From contig NZ_BOMW01000014.1 of assembly GCF_016862395.1 (NCBI RefSeq), positions 62,001-126,000 on the forward strand: 64,000 bases of DNA, in the 5' to 3' direction. The DNA comes from Actinoplanes siamensis (GTDB lineage: Bacteria; Actinomycetota; Actinomycetes; Mycobacteriales; Micromonosporaceae). The notes under the pieces were generated by a model that was given only the letters and a program-made list of their open reading frames with translations, made no database searches and was not told the origin of the DNA. The translations under genes were made by a program, and so were the position numbers. Numbering within the stretch: the stretch's first letter is position 1; each line of letters opens with the position of its first letter. Positions 1 through 8,133 of the stretch are shown here, piece by piece.

Positions 1-12
1 AGTGGAGAGGCC

Positions 13-705
13 GTGACATCACCGCGTCCCCAGGCGCAACCAGGTGGCGGGGCCATGACGGCGCCCCGGGTCCTGATCGTCGACGACCAGGAGCTGATCC
101 GAGCCGGATTCCGGCTGATCCTGACCGCCCGCGGCGTCGACGTGGCCGGCGAGGCCGGCGACGGCGCGGAGGCGGTCGACGCGGAACGCCGGCTGCGGCC
201 CGACGTCGTGCTGATGGACATCCGGATGCCGGTCATGGACGGCATCGAGGCGACCCGGCGGATCCTGGCCCGCGACCCGAAGTGCCGGATCCTCATGCTC
301 ACCACGTTCGACCTCGACCGGTATGTGTACTCCGCGCTCGCGCTGGGCGCCAGCGGCTTTCTGCTCAAGGACGTCACCGCGGACCACCTGGCCAACGCGG
401 TGCGCCTGGTCGGCACCGGCGACGCGCTGCTCGCGCCGTCGATCACCCGGCGGCTGGTGCAGCGGTTCGCCGGCGAGCGGCCCACCGTCCACCGCGATCT
501 GGCGCCGCTGACGCCGCGCGAGCGGGAGGTCCTGACCCTGCTCGGGCGCGGCCTGTCCAACACCGAGCTGGCCGGGGCGCTGACCTTGAGCGAGGCGACC
601 GTGAAGACGCACGTGGCCCGGATCTTCGCCAAGCTGGAGCTGCGCGACCGCGCCCAGGCGGTCGTCCTGGCCTACGAGACCGGCCTGATCACGCCGGGCG
701 GGTGA
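13..705 (+). CDS. NarL/FixJ-family response regulator
   Basis: DNA-binding two-component response regulator. An N-terminal receiver domain (about residues 18-135) shows the acidic pair D24-D25 and the phosphoacceptor D69 in VVLMDIRMP; a LuxR-type helix-turn-helix follows (about 163-225, LTPREREVL...EATVKTHVARI). At 230 aa it is the usual length. The GTG at 13 has GGAGAGG just upstream; the ATG at 55 (MTAPRVLIVDD) is an equally plausible start that would remove 14 residues with no domain content. A partner histidine kinase probably lies just outside the window. The family and fold are clear; the signal and targets are unknown. Confidence 0.9.
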   Translation: MTSPRPQAQPGGGAMTAPRVLIVDDQELIRAGFRLILTARGVDVAGEAGDGAEAVDAERRLRPDVVLMDIRMPVMDGIEATRRILARDPKCRILMLTTFDLDRYVYSALALGASGFLLKDVTADHLANAVRLVGTGDALLAPSITRRLVQRFAGERPTVHRDLAPLTPREREVLTLLGRGLSNTELAGALTLSEATVKTHVARIFAKLELRDRAQAVVLAYETGLITPGG

Positions 706-739
706 GGCGTACGGGGTGTCCCCGGGATTGAACGACCGT

Positions 740-745
740 TAAGCT
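740..745 (+). promoter_or_regulatory. -10 box TAAGCT of leaderless acyl-CoA dehydrogenase
   Basis: TAAGCT fits the actinobacterial -10 pattern TANNNT and ends 6 nt before the GTG at 752. Transcription would start at or next to the start codon. No convincing -35 is visible. Confidence 0.5.
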
Positions 746-751
746 CAGGGG

Positions 752-1891
752 GTGACCGTGGATCGACTGCTTCCCACCCCTGAGGCACACGACCTGCTCG
801 ACCTCACCCGTGAGCTCGCCACCCGTGAGCTGGCCGGCAAGGTCGACGACTACGAGGCGCGCGGCGAGTTCCCGCGAGAAGTCCTGCGTACGGTAGGGCG
901 CGCCGGCCTGCTCGGGTTGCCGTATGCGGAAAGCGACGGCGGCGCCGGACAGCCGTACGAAATCTATCTGCAGGTCTTGGAGATCCTCGCCGGAACCTGG
1001 CTCGGGATCGCCGAGGCCGTCAGCGTGCACACCCTGTCCTGTTTCCCGGTCGCCGCCTACGGCAGCGAACGGCAGCGCAAAGCGCTGCCGGAGATGCTCG
1101 GCGGCGAGCTCCTCGGCGCCTACTGCCTCTCGGAGCCGGCGGGCGGCTCGGACGCGGCGAACCTGACCACCCGCGCGGTGCCGGACGGCGAGAACTGGCT
1201 GGTCAACGGCACGAAAGCGTGGATCACGCACGGCGGCGTGGCCGATTTCTACAACATCTTCGTCCGCACCGGCGGGCCCGGCGCGAAGGGTGTCTCCTGT
1301 CTGATCGCGGACGCGAACACGCCAGGTCTGCTGCCGCAGGCGCGCGAGCGGCTGATGGGCCTGCGGTCCTCCGCGCCGGCGCAGATCGTGCTGGACAACG
1401 CGCGCATCCCGCACGATCGCCTGGTGGGGGCGGAGGGCGAGGGCTTCGCCATCGCCATGCGGGCGCTCGATGCGGGGCGTCTCGGGATCGCCGCCTGCGC
1501 GGTCGGCCTGGCCCAGGCCGCGACCGACTACGCCGTCGCGTACGCCCGGGAGCGTGCCCAGTTCGGCCAACCCATCGGGCGATTCCAGGGCGTCGGCTTC
1601 ATGCTCGCCGACATGGCCACCCAGGTTTCCGCGGCGCGGGCGCTGCTGCTGGCGGCGGCCCGGCTCAAGGACGCCGGCCGGCCGTTCTCGATCGAGGCGG
1701 CCAAGGCCAAATTGTTCGCCACCGATGTCGCGATGCGCGTGACCACGGACGCCGTGCAGGTGCTCGGCGGTTACGGATATGTCGCCGACCACCCGGTCGA
1801 GCGCTGGTTCCGCGAGGCGAAGGTGCTGCAGATCGTCGAGGGCACCAATCAGATCCAGCGGATGGTGATCGCCCGCTCGCTGACCGGCTGA
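752..1891 (+). CDS. Acyl-CoA dehydrogenase
   Basis: FAD-dependent acyl-CoA dehydrogenase that would introduce an alpha,beta double bond into an acyl-CoA and pass electrons to ETF. The 379 residues match the family. Visible signatures are LSEPAGGSDA in the middle domain, the RAQFGQPIGRFQG segment, and the catalytic glutamate at about E363 in IVEGTNQIQ. The GTG start sits 6 nt after a -10 box, so the mRNA is probably leaderless. It lies near the lysine-degradation cluster, so a butyryl/crotonyl-CoA role is possible, but the substrate cannot be read from the sequence and branched-chain or short-chain acyl-CoAs are equally likely. Confidence 0.92.
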   Translation: MTVDRLLPTPEAHDLLDLTRELATRELAGKVDDYEARGEFPREVLRTVGRAGLLGLPYAESDGGAGQPYEIYLQVLEILAGTWLGIAEAVSVHTLSCFPVAAYGSERQRKALPEMLGGELLGAYCLSEPAGGSDAANLTTRAVPDGENWLVNGTKAWITHGGVADFYNIFVRTGGPGAKGVSCLIADANTPGLLPQARERLMGLRSSAPAQIVLDNARIPHDRLVGAEGEGFAIAMRALDAGRLGIAACAVGLAQAATDYAVAYARERAQFGQPIGRFQGVGFMLADMATQVSAARALLLAAARLKDAGRPFSIEAAKAKLFATDVAMRVTTDAVQVLGGYGYVADHPVERWFREAKVLQIVEGTNQIQRMVIARSLTG

Positions 1892-1913
1892 CGCCGCGAG
1901 CCCGTCTGGTCGT

Positions 1914-1919
1914 TAGTCT
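1914..1919 (+). promoter_or_regulatory. -10 box TAGTCT of leaderless Lrp/AsnC gene
   Basis: TAGTCT matches TANNNT and ends 6 nt before the GTG at 1926, the spacing expected of a leaderless transcript. This supports that start codon. Confidence 0.5.
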
Positions 1920-1925
1920 TACCGC

Positions 1926-2390
1926 GTGGAAGAGATCGACCGGGCTATCGTGACGGCCCTCACTGTGGACGGCCGGTTGTCCTACACCGACCTGGCGGAG
2001 CGGGTGGGCCTGAGCGTCTCGGCCGTGCATCAGCGGGTCCGCCGGCTGGAGCAGCGCGGCGTGATCTCCGGGTACACGGCGAAGGTCTCCTACGAGGCGC
2101 TGGGCCTGCCGCTGACCGCGTTCGTGGCGATCCGCCCGTTCGACCCGTCGCAGCCCGACGACGCCCCCGAGCGGCTGGCGCATCTCTCCGAGATCGACTC
2201 CTGCTACTCGGTGGCCGGCGAGGACTTCTACATGCTGCTGGTCCGGGTGAAGAGCCCGGCCGACCTGGAGCGGCTGCTGCAGGACATCCGCACCGCGGCG
2301 AATGTGACGACGCGTACCACGGTGGTCCTCTCCACGCCCTACGAGAGCCGCCCGCCGTGGATCGCTCCGCCCGCCGATCCTTTGACCTAG
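1926..2390 (+). CDS. Lrp/AsnC-family transcriptional regulator
   Basis: Small (154 aa) Lrp/AsnC regulator. The N-terminal winged HTH covers about residues 1-50 (LSYTDLAERVGLSVSAVHQRVRRLE), followed by an RAM effector-binding domain with the typical GEDFYMLLVRV strand near residue 100. Such proteins sense amino acids and often control their catabolism. It lies about 2 kb from the lysine 2,3-aminomutase gene, so lysine or beta-lysine control is a reasonable guess, but no operator-effector link can be shown from sequence. It follows the acyl-CoA dehydrogenase on the same strand with its own -10 box. Confidence 0.88.
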   Translation: MEEIDRAIVTALTVDGRLSYTDLAERVGLSVSAVHQRVRRLEQRGVISGYTAKVSYEALGLPLTAFVAIRPFDPSQPDDAPERLAHLSEIDSCYSVAGEDFYMLLVRVKSPADLERLLQDIRTAANVTTRTTVVLSTPYESRPPWIAPPADPLT

Positions 2391-2419
2391 CTTCCTAGGC
2401 CGACGTGAGACGGTGTGAC

Positions 2420-2986
2420 ATGGACGCGAGCGATGTCGAGTCCGCGCTCGACGAGCTGCGCAAAGCCCTGACCCCGCACCTGGGCGGCGACTGGACGGTC
2501 CGGGCCGGCGACCTCGACTGGACCTGCCACGAGACGGCCGCGCACATCGCCCACGACCTGCTCGCCTACGCCGCCCAGCTGGCCGCCGCGGCCCCGGACG
2601 GCTACCTGCCGCTCGACCTGGAGGTCCGCCCCGGCGCGACGCCCGCCGATCTGGTGCGGATCATCACCGCGGCCGGAACTCTGCTGGCCACACAGTTGCG
2701 CTGTGCGGGGCCCGGCGCCCGCGCCTGGCACTGGGGGCCCACCGACACGTCCGGGTTCGCCGCGCTCGGCGTGAACGAGATCCTTCTGCACACCTACGAC
2801 GTCACCCAGGGGCTGCGCACCGGCTGGCGCCCGCCGCCGGCACTGTGCGCGGCCGTCCTGGCCCGGCTCTTCCCCGGCCATCCCGATCAAGATCCCATCC
2901 CGACCCTGCTGTGGTGTACGGGCCGGGGCACGCTCCCCGGCCGGCCACGCCGCACCTCGTGGACCCTCCGGGCGGCCGTGGACTGA
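2420..2986 (+). CDS. Maleylpyruvate isomerase N-terminal domain (DinB-like) protein
   Basis: Protein of the mycothiol-dependent maleylpyruvate isomerase/DinB superfamily. A four-helix metal-binding domain is suggested by the ordered histidines: WTCHETAAHIAHDLLAY near residues 38-54 and ALGVNEILLHTYDV in the second half. Many relatives in actinomycetes have no known substrate and are thought to use mycothiol. The ATG at 2420 begins MDASD; a GTG at 2405 would add five residues. The hydrolase remnant follows directly, with no space for a separate promoter, so the two were probably once co-transcribed. Confidence 0.7.
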   Translation: MDASDVESALDELRKALTPHLGGDWTVRAGDLDWTCHETAAHIAHDLLAYAAQLAAAAPDGYLPLDLEVRPGATPADLVRIITAAGTLLATQLRCAGPGARAWHWGPTDTSGFAALGVNEILLHTYDVTQGLRTGWRPPPALCAAVLARLFPGHPDQDPIPTLLWCTGRGTLPGRPRRTSWTLRAAVD

Positions 2987-3057
2987 GCCTCTGGCTGCCG
3001 TGTCGGCCCCGCCGGGCGCGCGTTGTCCTGTCGGAGACGAGCGAAGGGCGGACCACC

Positions 3058-3450
3058 GTGGACTTCTACACGGCGGTGCCGGCCGGTCACGGCGACGGAG
3101 CTGGCCTGCCGGTCTGTCTGATCCTGCACGGCGGTTCGAAGCGCCCGGCCGATTTCGCGGGGCTGGGGCTGGGACGGTTCCTGACCGACGCGGTGAACCG
3201 GGGCGCGCCGCCGTTCGTGCTGGCCGGGGCGACCGGGGATCGGCTCGCCTGGCAGCCGGGCGACGAGGACGACCCGCAGCGGATGCTGGTCGAGGAGCTG
3301 CCGGCGTGGTGCGCGGCCCGGGGTTTCGACGCCGGGCGGCCGGCGGCCGGAACGTCCGGTCCGGGCGGGCACGATTTCGCCTATTGGAGCACGGCGGTTC
3401 CGGCCGCATTCGCCTTCCTGGCCGCCGAGTTACGCGGCCCGGTTCCGGAA
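3058..3450 (+). pseudogene. Alpha/beta-hydrolase (esterase) remnant with internal deletion
   Basis: The frame reads like an actinomycete esterase: LPVCLILHGGS (oxyanion region), FLTDAVNRGAPPFVLAGA, DDPQRMLVEELPAWC and RGFDAGR are intact. At that point the expected nucleophile elbow (GxSxG) should follow, but the frame runs directly into GHDFAYWSTAVPAAFAFL, which resembles the C-terminal catalytic-histidine region. By family knowledge roughly the central third, with the catalytic serine and probably the acid, is missing. After about 3450 the frame stays open to 3717 but no longer looks like coding sequence. The GTG at 3058 is a possible start. I infer a dead gene made by an in-frame deletion. 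Confidence 0.65.
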
Positions 3451-3713
3451 ACGGTACTTTCGGCCCGGGACGAAATGCCGGTGTGCGGGACAGCCCACAT
3501 CGAGTGCCCGGGGGGAGGAGAAAGTCAAGAACGTTCCCGGGTACGGCGGGCGGCCGCGCTCGTAGGCACCGGCGGCCGAGCCGAACGAGGCGGCCCTTCG
3601 ACGATCTTACGCGGACATCGAACGCTGTCACTGGCACGTTTCAAGAAAATGCCGATCGGGCACCCCGGGACCGAGGCACCTCATGACATGACGAGACCAC
3701 GGAGGGTTGGCAG

Positions 3714-3905
3714 ATGAGCTTCACCGACAAGGTCAAGAACAAGACCGAGGAGCTGACCGGCAAGGCGAAGCAGGGCATCGCCGAGGCGACCGACAATCCC
3801 CGCCTGTACGCCGAGGGCGAGGCCCAGGAGGCCTCCGCGCACGCCAAGCAGGCGGGCGAGCACGTCAAGGACGCCGGGCGCGACGTCCGCGACGCGCTCA
3901 GCTGA
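3714..3905 (+). CDS. CsbD-family stress protein
   Basis: A 63-residue, highly charged, probably helical protein beginning MSFTDKVKNKTEELTGKAKQGI, the CsbD hallmark. CsbD proteins are small and soluble and are induced in general stress or stationary phase (sigma-B in Bacillus); their biochemical role is unknown. The sequence has lysine and glutamate/alanine repeats and ends HVKDAGRDVRDALS. AGACCACGGAGGGTTGGCAG provides a GGAGG ribosome-binding site. A strong terminator lies downstream at 3961-3987. Confidence 0.88.
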   Translation: MSFTDKVKNKTEELTGKAKQGIAEATDNPRLYAEGEAQEASAHAKQAGEHVKDAGRDVRDALS

Positions 3906-3960
3906 ACCAGGGAAGCGACGGGTGCGGCCGAACAGGAAAGCTGAACCCGGACAGAGCTGA

Positions 3961-3987
3961 CAAGGGGCCCCGCAGCGGGGCCCCTTG
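3961..3987. terminator. Bidirectional terminator between csbD-like gene and kamA
   Basis: A perfect 12-bp stem (3961-3972 with 3976-3987) and a CAG loop, lying between two convergent genes, so it can end both transcripts. Confidence 0.85.
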
Positions 3988-3999
3988 CTGTGTGAACGC

Positions 4000-5385
4000 T
4001 CAGACCATGGCCAGCGTCTGCTGCTTGCGCCACCACTCCTGGCCGGACTCCGGCAGCGTGTCGATCGGGTCGTAGTACGCGTACAGCTTGGAGAGCGCCT
4101 CGCTGTCGTCCTTCTCGATCGACGTGCGGTAGTTCTTCGTCCAGTACGAGATGCCGTGCTCCCGGTCGTACTCGGCGACCATGTGCACCCAGCGCTTGCC
4201 GACGAACGGCACGTCGCAGACGATCCGCGGCGTCGCGTACCCCGGCAGGTAGCCCATCAGGTCGTGCTGCAGCCGCTGGGCGTGCCACACCGGCACCCGC
4301 CAGTGCTCCGCGTTCGGGATCATGTCGCACATGTAGAAGTAGTACGGCAGGATGCCGGCCTCGCCCTGCAGCGCGAAGCACAGATCCAGCAGATCGGCCG
4401 AGGTCGCGTTGACCCCGCGCATCAGCACGCCCTGGTTGCGCACGTCGCGCACGCCCAGCTCGAGCAGTGTCCGCGCGGCCCGGGCGACCATCGGGGTCAG
4501 CGAGTTCACGTGGTTGACGTGGGTGTGCACAGCCAGGTTGACGCCGCGGCGCCGGGCGGTGACCGCGACCCGGTGCATGCCCTCGACCACGTCGTCCTGC
4601 AGCCAGTGCTGGGGCAGGCCCATCAGCGCCTTGGTGGCCAGCCGGACGTCGCGCACGGTGGGCACCGAGAGCAGGCCCATCAGGTACGCCTCGAGCTGTT
4701 TCCACGGCACGTTCGCCACGTCGCCGCCGGAGACGACCACGTCCCGTACCCCCGGATGGGTCTTGAGGTAATCCAGGTGGGCCGCGTAGCGGTCCACCGG
4801 TTTCTGGACCAGCTTGAGCTTCGGCACCGCCGGCGTGCTGTTGCCGACCAGGTCCATCCGGGTGCAGTGCCCGCAGTACTGCGGGCAGGTGGCGACCAAC
4901 TCGGCCAGCACCTTCGTCGGGTAGCGGTGGGTCAGCCCCTCGGCCACCCACATGTCGTGCTCGTGCAGCGAGTCGCGGCTCGCGTTCGGGTGCGAGGGCC
5001 AGTCCAGGTGCCGGTCGGTGGCGACCGGCAGCATGTAGCGGCGCACCGGGTCGGCGTAGAAGGCGGTTGTGTCGGGCGCCTCGTGCGGCACCATCGTGTT
5101 CAGCATCTGCGGCGGGATCAGCATCGACATGGTGGCCAGGCGCCGCTGGTCGGTTTCCAGGTCGGCGTAGAACGACTCGTCCACCAGGCCGCCGAGCACC
5201 GCCCGTAACTGCTTCACGTTCTTCACGCAGTTGACCCGCTGCCACTGGGCGGACTGCCACTGGGCGGCGGTCACGTCACGCCAGCCGGGGAAGCGGGTCC
5301 AGTCCGGCTCGATCAGCTCGCGTCGCTGGTACTCGTAGGGCTGTCCCGTGTCGCGCTCGGGCACCGTTGCCTCCTCGGACACCAT
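4000..5385 (-). CDS. kamA: Lysine 2,3-aminomutase (radical SAM, PLP)
   Basis: Radical-SAM, PLP-dependent aminomutase that moves the alpha-amino group of L-lysine to give L-beta-lysine. The iron-sulfur motif is C167-x3-C171-x2-C174 (CPQYCGHC). K397 in VCDVPFVGKRW is the probable PLP lysine. D354 (YMCDMIP) and D391 (VCD) are 37 residues apart, as are the two aspartates that hold the substrate epsilon-ammonium group in the clostridial enzyme, which favours lysine over a different amino acid. At 461 aa it is longer than the clostridial enzyme, with extra N- and C-terminal parts. GGGAGG lies just before the ATG at 5385; the adjoining GTG at 5382 is better spaced. It is divergent from the kdd-kamDE operon. 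Confidence 0.88.
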   Translation of the reverse strand: MVSEEATVPERDTGQPYEYQRRELIEPDWTRFPGWRDVTAAQWQSAQWQRVNCVKNVKQLRAVLGGLVDESFYADLETDQRRLATMSMLIPPQMLNTMVPHEAPDTTAFYADPVRRYMLPVATDRHLDWPSHPNASRDSLHEHDMWVAEGLTHRYPTKVLAELVATCPQYCGHCTRMDLVGNSTPAVPKLKLVQKPVDRYAAHLDYLKTHPGVRDVVVSGGDVANVPWKQLEAYLMGLLSVPTVRDVRLATKALMGLPQHWLQDDVVEGMHRVAVTARRRGVNLAVHTHVNHVNSLTPMVARAARTLLELGVRDVRNQGVLMRGVNATSADLLDLCFALQGEAGILPYYFYMCDMIPNAEHWRVPVWHAQRLQHDLMGYLPGYATPRIVCDVPFVGKRWVHMVAEYDREHGISYWTKNYRTSIEKDDSEALSKLYAYYDPIDTLPESGQEWWRKQQTLAMV

Positions 5386-5394
5386 AGCCTCCCT

Positions 5395-5434
5395 GAAGAT
5401 CTGTTCAGGATCAACAAGTTACTTGAGAATCTTC
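5395..5434. promoter_or_regulatory. Dyad elements in the kamA/kdd divergent intergenic region
   Basis: The 181-nt space between kamA and kdd holds an AT-rich island with an 11-nt palindrome CAAGT-T-ACTTG (5415-5425) nested between GAAGAT (5395-5400) and ATCTTC (5429-5434). This may be a binding site for a regulator of both transcripts, for example an Lrp/AsnC protein. I see no B12-box typical of a cobalamin riboswitch. No clear -35/-10 pair could be assigned. Confidence 0.35.
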
Positions 5435-5566
5435 GGTCTAGAAACCCAGGCTACGAAAGATTTACGGTAGAGCGGCCCGTAGGGGCGAAGCTTTCCAGGG
5501 TTGCTGGGTGTCACCCGGGGTGCGGGCCGTGGCCCGGGGTGTGGGTGTGAAGTGAGGAGACTGTCG

Positions 5567-6580
5567 ATGGCGGGATCAGTGGGCCTGCACCGGGTGATCG
5601 AGCCGCCCGGCGTGCTGCCCCAGGCGGCCTGGCGCCTGGACGCCTCCCCGGAGATCGGCCCGGACGAGGTGCGCGTTCGCGTGCAGCGACTCAACCTGGA
5701 CGCCGCCAGCTACCGGCAGCTCGCCGAGAAACACGCCGGGGACGGCGCGCGGATCCGCGCCGAGGTGCTGGACATCGTCGGCACGCGCGGCAAGATGCAC
5801 AACCCGGTCACCGGCTCCGGCGGCATGCTGATCGGCGTGGTCGAGCAGGTCGGCCCGGAGTCGTCGCTGCCGGTCAAGCCGGGGGACCGGGTCGCGACAC
5901 TGGTCAGCCTGACGCTGACCCCGCTGCGGATCACCGACGGACTGCGCGGCTGGGACGGGCTGTCCGAGCAGGCGCCGGCCGACGGGACGGCGATCCTGTT
6001 CGGCCGCTCGATCGTCGGGGTGCTGCCCGACGATCTGCCGCCGGAGCTGGCGCTGGCGGTCTACGACGTCTGTGGTGCCCCGGCACTGGTGGACCGGATC
6101 GTCCGGAAATACCGCGACCCGACCGTGCTGGTGCTCGGCGGGGCCGGCAAGAGCGGCTCCCTGTCGCTGGCCGCCGCCAAGCGCGCCGGCGCCCGTACCA
6201 AGGCGGTAGTCGTCTCCGCAGCGGAGCGGGACGCGCTGCGCGCCGCGGCGGTGGCGGACGAGATCGCGATCGCCGACGCGCGGGACCCGGTCGCGGTCGC
6301 CGACCGGGCCGGCACGGCGGACGTCACTGTGGTCTGCGTGGACGTGCCGGGTTGCGAGCACGGCGCGATCCTGGCCACCGCTCCCGGCGGCACCGTGATC
6401 TTCTTCTCGATGGCGACCAGCTTCCCGGCGGCCGCCCTCGGCGCGGAGGGGCTCGCCGCGGACGTGACCATGCTGGTCGGCAACGGGTACGTGCCCGGGC
6501 ACGCCGAGTTCGCCGTCGACCTGCTGCGTACGACGCCCGCAGTGCGCGCGTTGTTCGAGGCGCGGATCGCGGGAGACTGA
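5567..6580 (+). CDS. kdd: L-erythro-3,5-diaminohexanoate dehydrogenase
   Basis: NAD(P)-dependent oxidative deamination of 3,5-diaminohexanoate to 5-amino-3-oxohexanoate, the third step of lysine fermentation. The 337-residue protein carries signatures I associate with Kdd: GTRGKMHNPVTGSGGMLIG in the N-terminal half, a Rossmann motif VLVLGGAGKSGS near the middle, and FFSMATSFPAAALGAEG towards the end. The ATG at 5567 is preceded by GAGGAG at good spacing; an upstream in-frame GTG at 5501 lacks support. It is the first gene of a tightly packed operon with kamD, kamE and kal, which strongly supports the assignment over a generic zinc-type dehydrogenase. Confidence 0.88.
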   Translation: MAGSVGLHRVIEPPGVLPQAAWRLDASPEIGPDEVRVRVQRLNLDAASYRQLAEKHAGDGARIRAEVLDIVGTRGKMHNPVTGSGGMLIGVVEQVGPESSLPVKPGDRVATLVSLTLTPLRITDGLRGWDGLSEQAPADGTAILFGRSIVGVLPDDLPPELALAVYDVCGAPALVDRIVRKYRDPTVLVLGGAGKSGSLSLAAAKRAGARTKAVVVSAAERDALRAAAVADEIAIADARDPVAVADRAGTADVTVVCVDVPGCEHGAILATAPGGTVIFFSMATSFPAAALGAEGLAADVTMLVGNGYVPGHAEFAVDLLRTTPAVRALFEARIAGD

Positions 6581-6584
6581 CCGC

Positions 6585-8120
6585 ATGACTCAACCCTCGG
6601 TCCGCTACACCAACGGTCGCTTCTACTCCGCCGCCGAGCCGCGTGCCACCGCGATGCTGGTCCGCGACGGCGTCATCGCCTGGCTCGGCGACACCGCCGA
6701 CGCGCCGGCCGCCGACCACACCGTCGACCTGGAGAACACGCTGGTCACCCCGGCCTTCGTCGACGCGCACCTGCACGCCACGGACACCGGGCTGGCCTTC
6801 GACGGCCTGGACCTGTCCGGCGTGCGCTCGGCGCGTGAGCTGCTGGACGCGGTGGCCGCGTTCGCGCGGACCCGTCCGGCCGGCGGCGTCGTGCACGGGC
6901 ACGGCTGGGACGAGTCGACCTGGGCCGAGCAGACCCCGCCCACCGCGCAGGAGCTGGACCGGGCCGCCGAGGGCCGCAGGGTGTACCTGTCGCAGGCCTC
7001 CGTGCACTCCGCGCTGGCCAGCTCGGCGCTGCTGCCGGAGGCCGTGGGCGTGGACGGCTACCACCCGTCCGGCTGGGTGCGCGAGCACGCCCACCACGCG
7101 GTCCGCGCGGTGGCGCTCGGCTCGCTCACGCCGGAGCAGCGGACCGCGGCGCAGCGGACCGCGCTGAGTCGGGCGGCGTCGATGGGCATCGCCGCGGTGC
7201 ACGAGTGCGGCGGCCCGGGCACGTCCAGCGAGGCCGACTTCCAGTCCGTGCTGGCGTTGTCCGGCCAGGGCCTGCCGCAGGTCTTCGGCTACTGGGGCGA
7301 GCTGGGCGGCGCCGAGCGGGCCCGGGAACTGGGCGCGCACGGCGCCGCCGGCGACCTGTACGCGGACGGCGCGCTCGGCTCCCGGACCGCGTCGGTGCGC
7401 TCGCCGTACCTGGACGGCGACCATGGCTGCGGCGAGGCGTTCCTGACCGCCGAGCAGGCCGCCGAGCACCTGCTGGACTGCGTGCGGATCGGCTTCCAGG
7501 GCGGGTTCCACGCGATCGGCGACGCCGCGATCGCGACAGTGCTGGAGGGCTTCGCGCTGGCCGCGAAGCAGGTCGGCGTCGACCGGATCCGCGAGGGCAG
7601 CCACCGCATCGAGCACGTCGAGCTGATCGACAAGGCGATGATCGCCCGGATGGTCGAGTTCGGGGTGGTCGCCTCGGTGCAGCCGGTGTTCGACGCGCTG
7701 TGGGGTGGCGCCGACCGGATGTACGCGCAGCGCCTCGGCGTCGAGCGGGCGCTGGCCAGCAACCCGATCGGCGCGATGCACGCGACCGGGGTGGCGCTGG
7801 CGTTCGGCTCCGACTCCCCGGTGACCGCGCTGGATCCCTGGGCGATGGTGGTGGCCGCCGCGGCCCCGCGCAACCCGGTCCACCGGATGAAGGTGCGCGC
7901 GGCGTTCGCGGCCGGCAGCCGCGGCGGTTGGCGGGGCGCCGGCGTCGACGGGGTGGGCGTGCTGGCGCCCGGCGCCTCGGCGACGTTCGCGATCTGGGAG
8001 ACCCCGGGCGGTGTGGTGGAGGGCCTGCCGGCGCTGTTGCCGGACCTCGACGGCGCGGTGCCCGCGCGGCCGGTCTGCCGGCGCACGGTGCTGCACGGCG
8101 AAACGATTCACGAGAGCTAG
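6585..8120 (+). CDS. Amidohydrolase family 3 (YtcJ-like) protein in the lysine operon
   Basis: Metal-dependent TIM-barrel amidohydrolase of 511 aa. Probable metal ligands and active-site residues are in FVDAHLHA (about residue 60), GGFHAIGDAA, HRIEHVEL and the aspartate of GSDSPV near residue 410. YtcJ relatives cleave C-N bonds in amides such as N-substituted formamides. It starts 4 nt after kdd and is followed by kamD 13 nt later, so it is translationally embedded in the lysine operon, where no such enzyme is part of the classical pathway. It might release lysine or beta-lysine from an N-acyl or peptidyl form; this is inference. GGGAGA precedes the ATG. Confidence 0.82.
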   Translation: MTQPSVRYTNGRFYSAAEPRATAMLVRDGVIAWLGDTADAPAADHTVDLENTLVTPAFVDAHLHATDTGLAFDGLDLSGVRSARELLDAVAAFARTRPAGGVVHGHGWDESTWAEQTPPTAQELDRAAEGRRVYLSQASVHSALASSALLPEAVGVDGYHPSGWVREHAHHAVRAVALGSLTPEQRTAAQRTALSRAASMGIAAVHECGGPGTSSEADFQSVLALSGQGLPQVFGYWGELGGAERARELGAHGAAGDLYADGALGSRTASVRSPYLDGDHGCGEAFLTAEQAAEHLLDCVRIGFQGGFHAIGDAAIATVLEGFALAAKQVGVDRIREGSHRIEHVELIDKAMIARMVEFGVVASVQPVFDALWGGADRMYAQRLGVERALASNPIGAMHATGVALAFGSDSPVTALDPWAMVVAAAAPRNPVHRMKVRAAFAAGSRGGWRGAGVDGVGVLAPGASATFAIWETPGGVVEGLPALLPDLDGAVPARPVCRRTVLHGETIHES

Positions 8121-8133
8121 GAGACACGAGAAG

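Noticed and set aside
5386..5566. Cobalamin or lysine riboswitch before kdd
   Set aside because: No B12-box or lysine-riboswitch core was found, and the space is too short for a full cobalamin riboswitch plus promoter.
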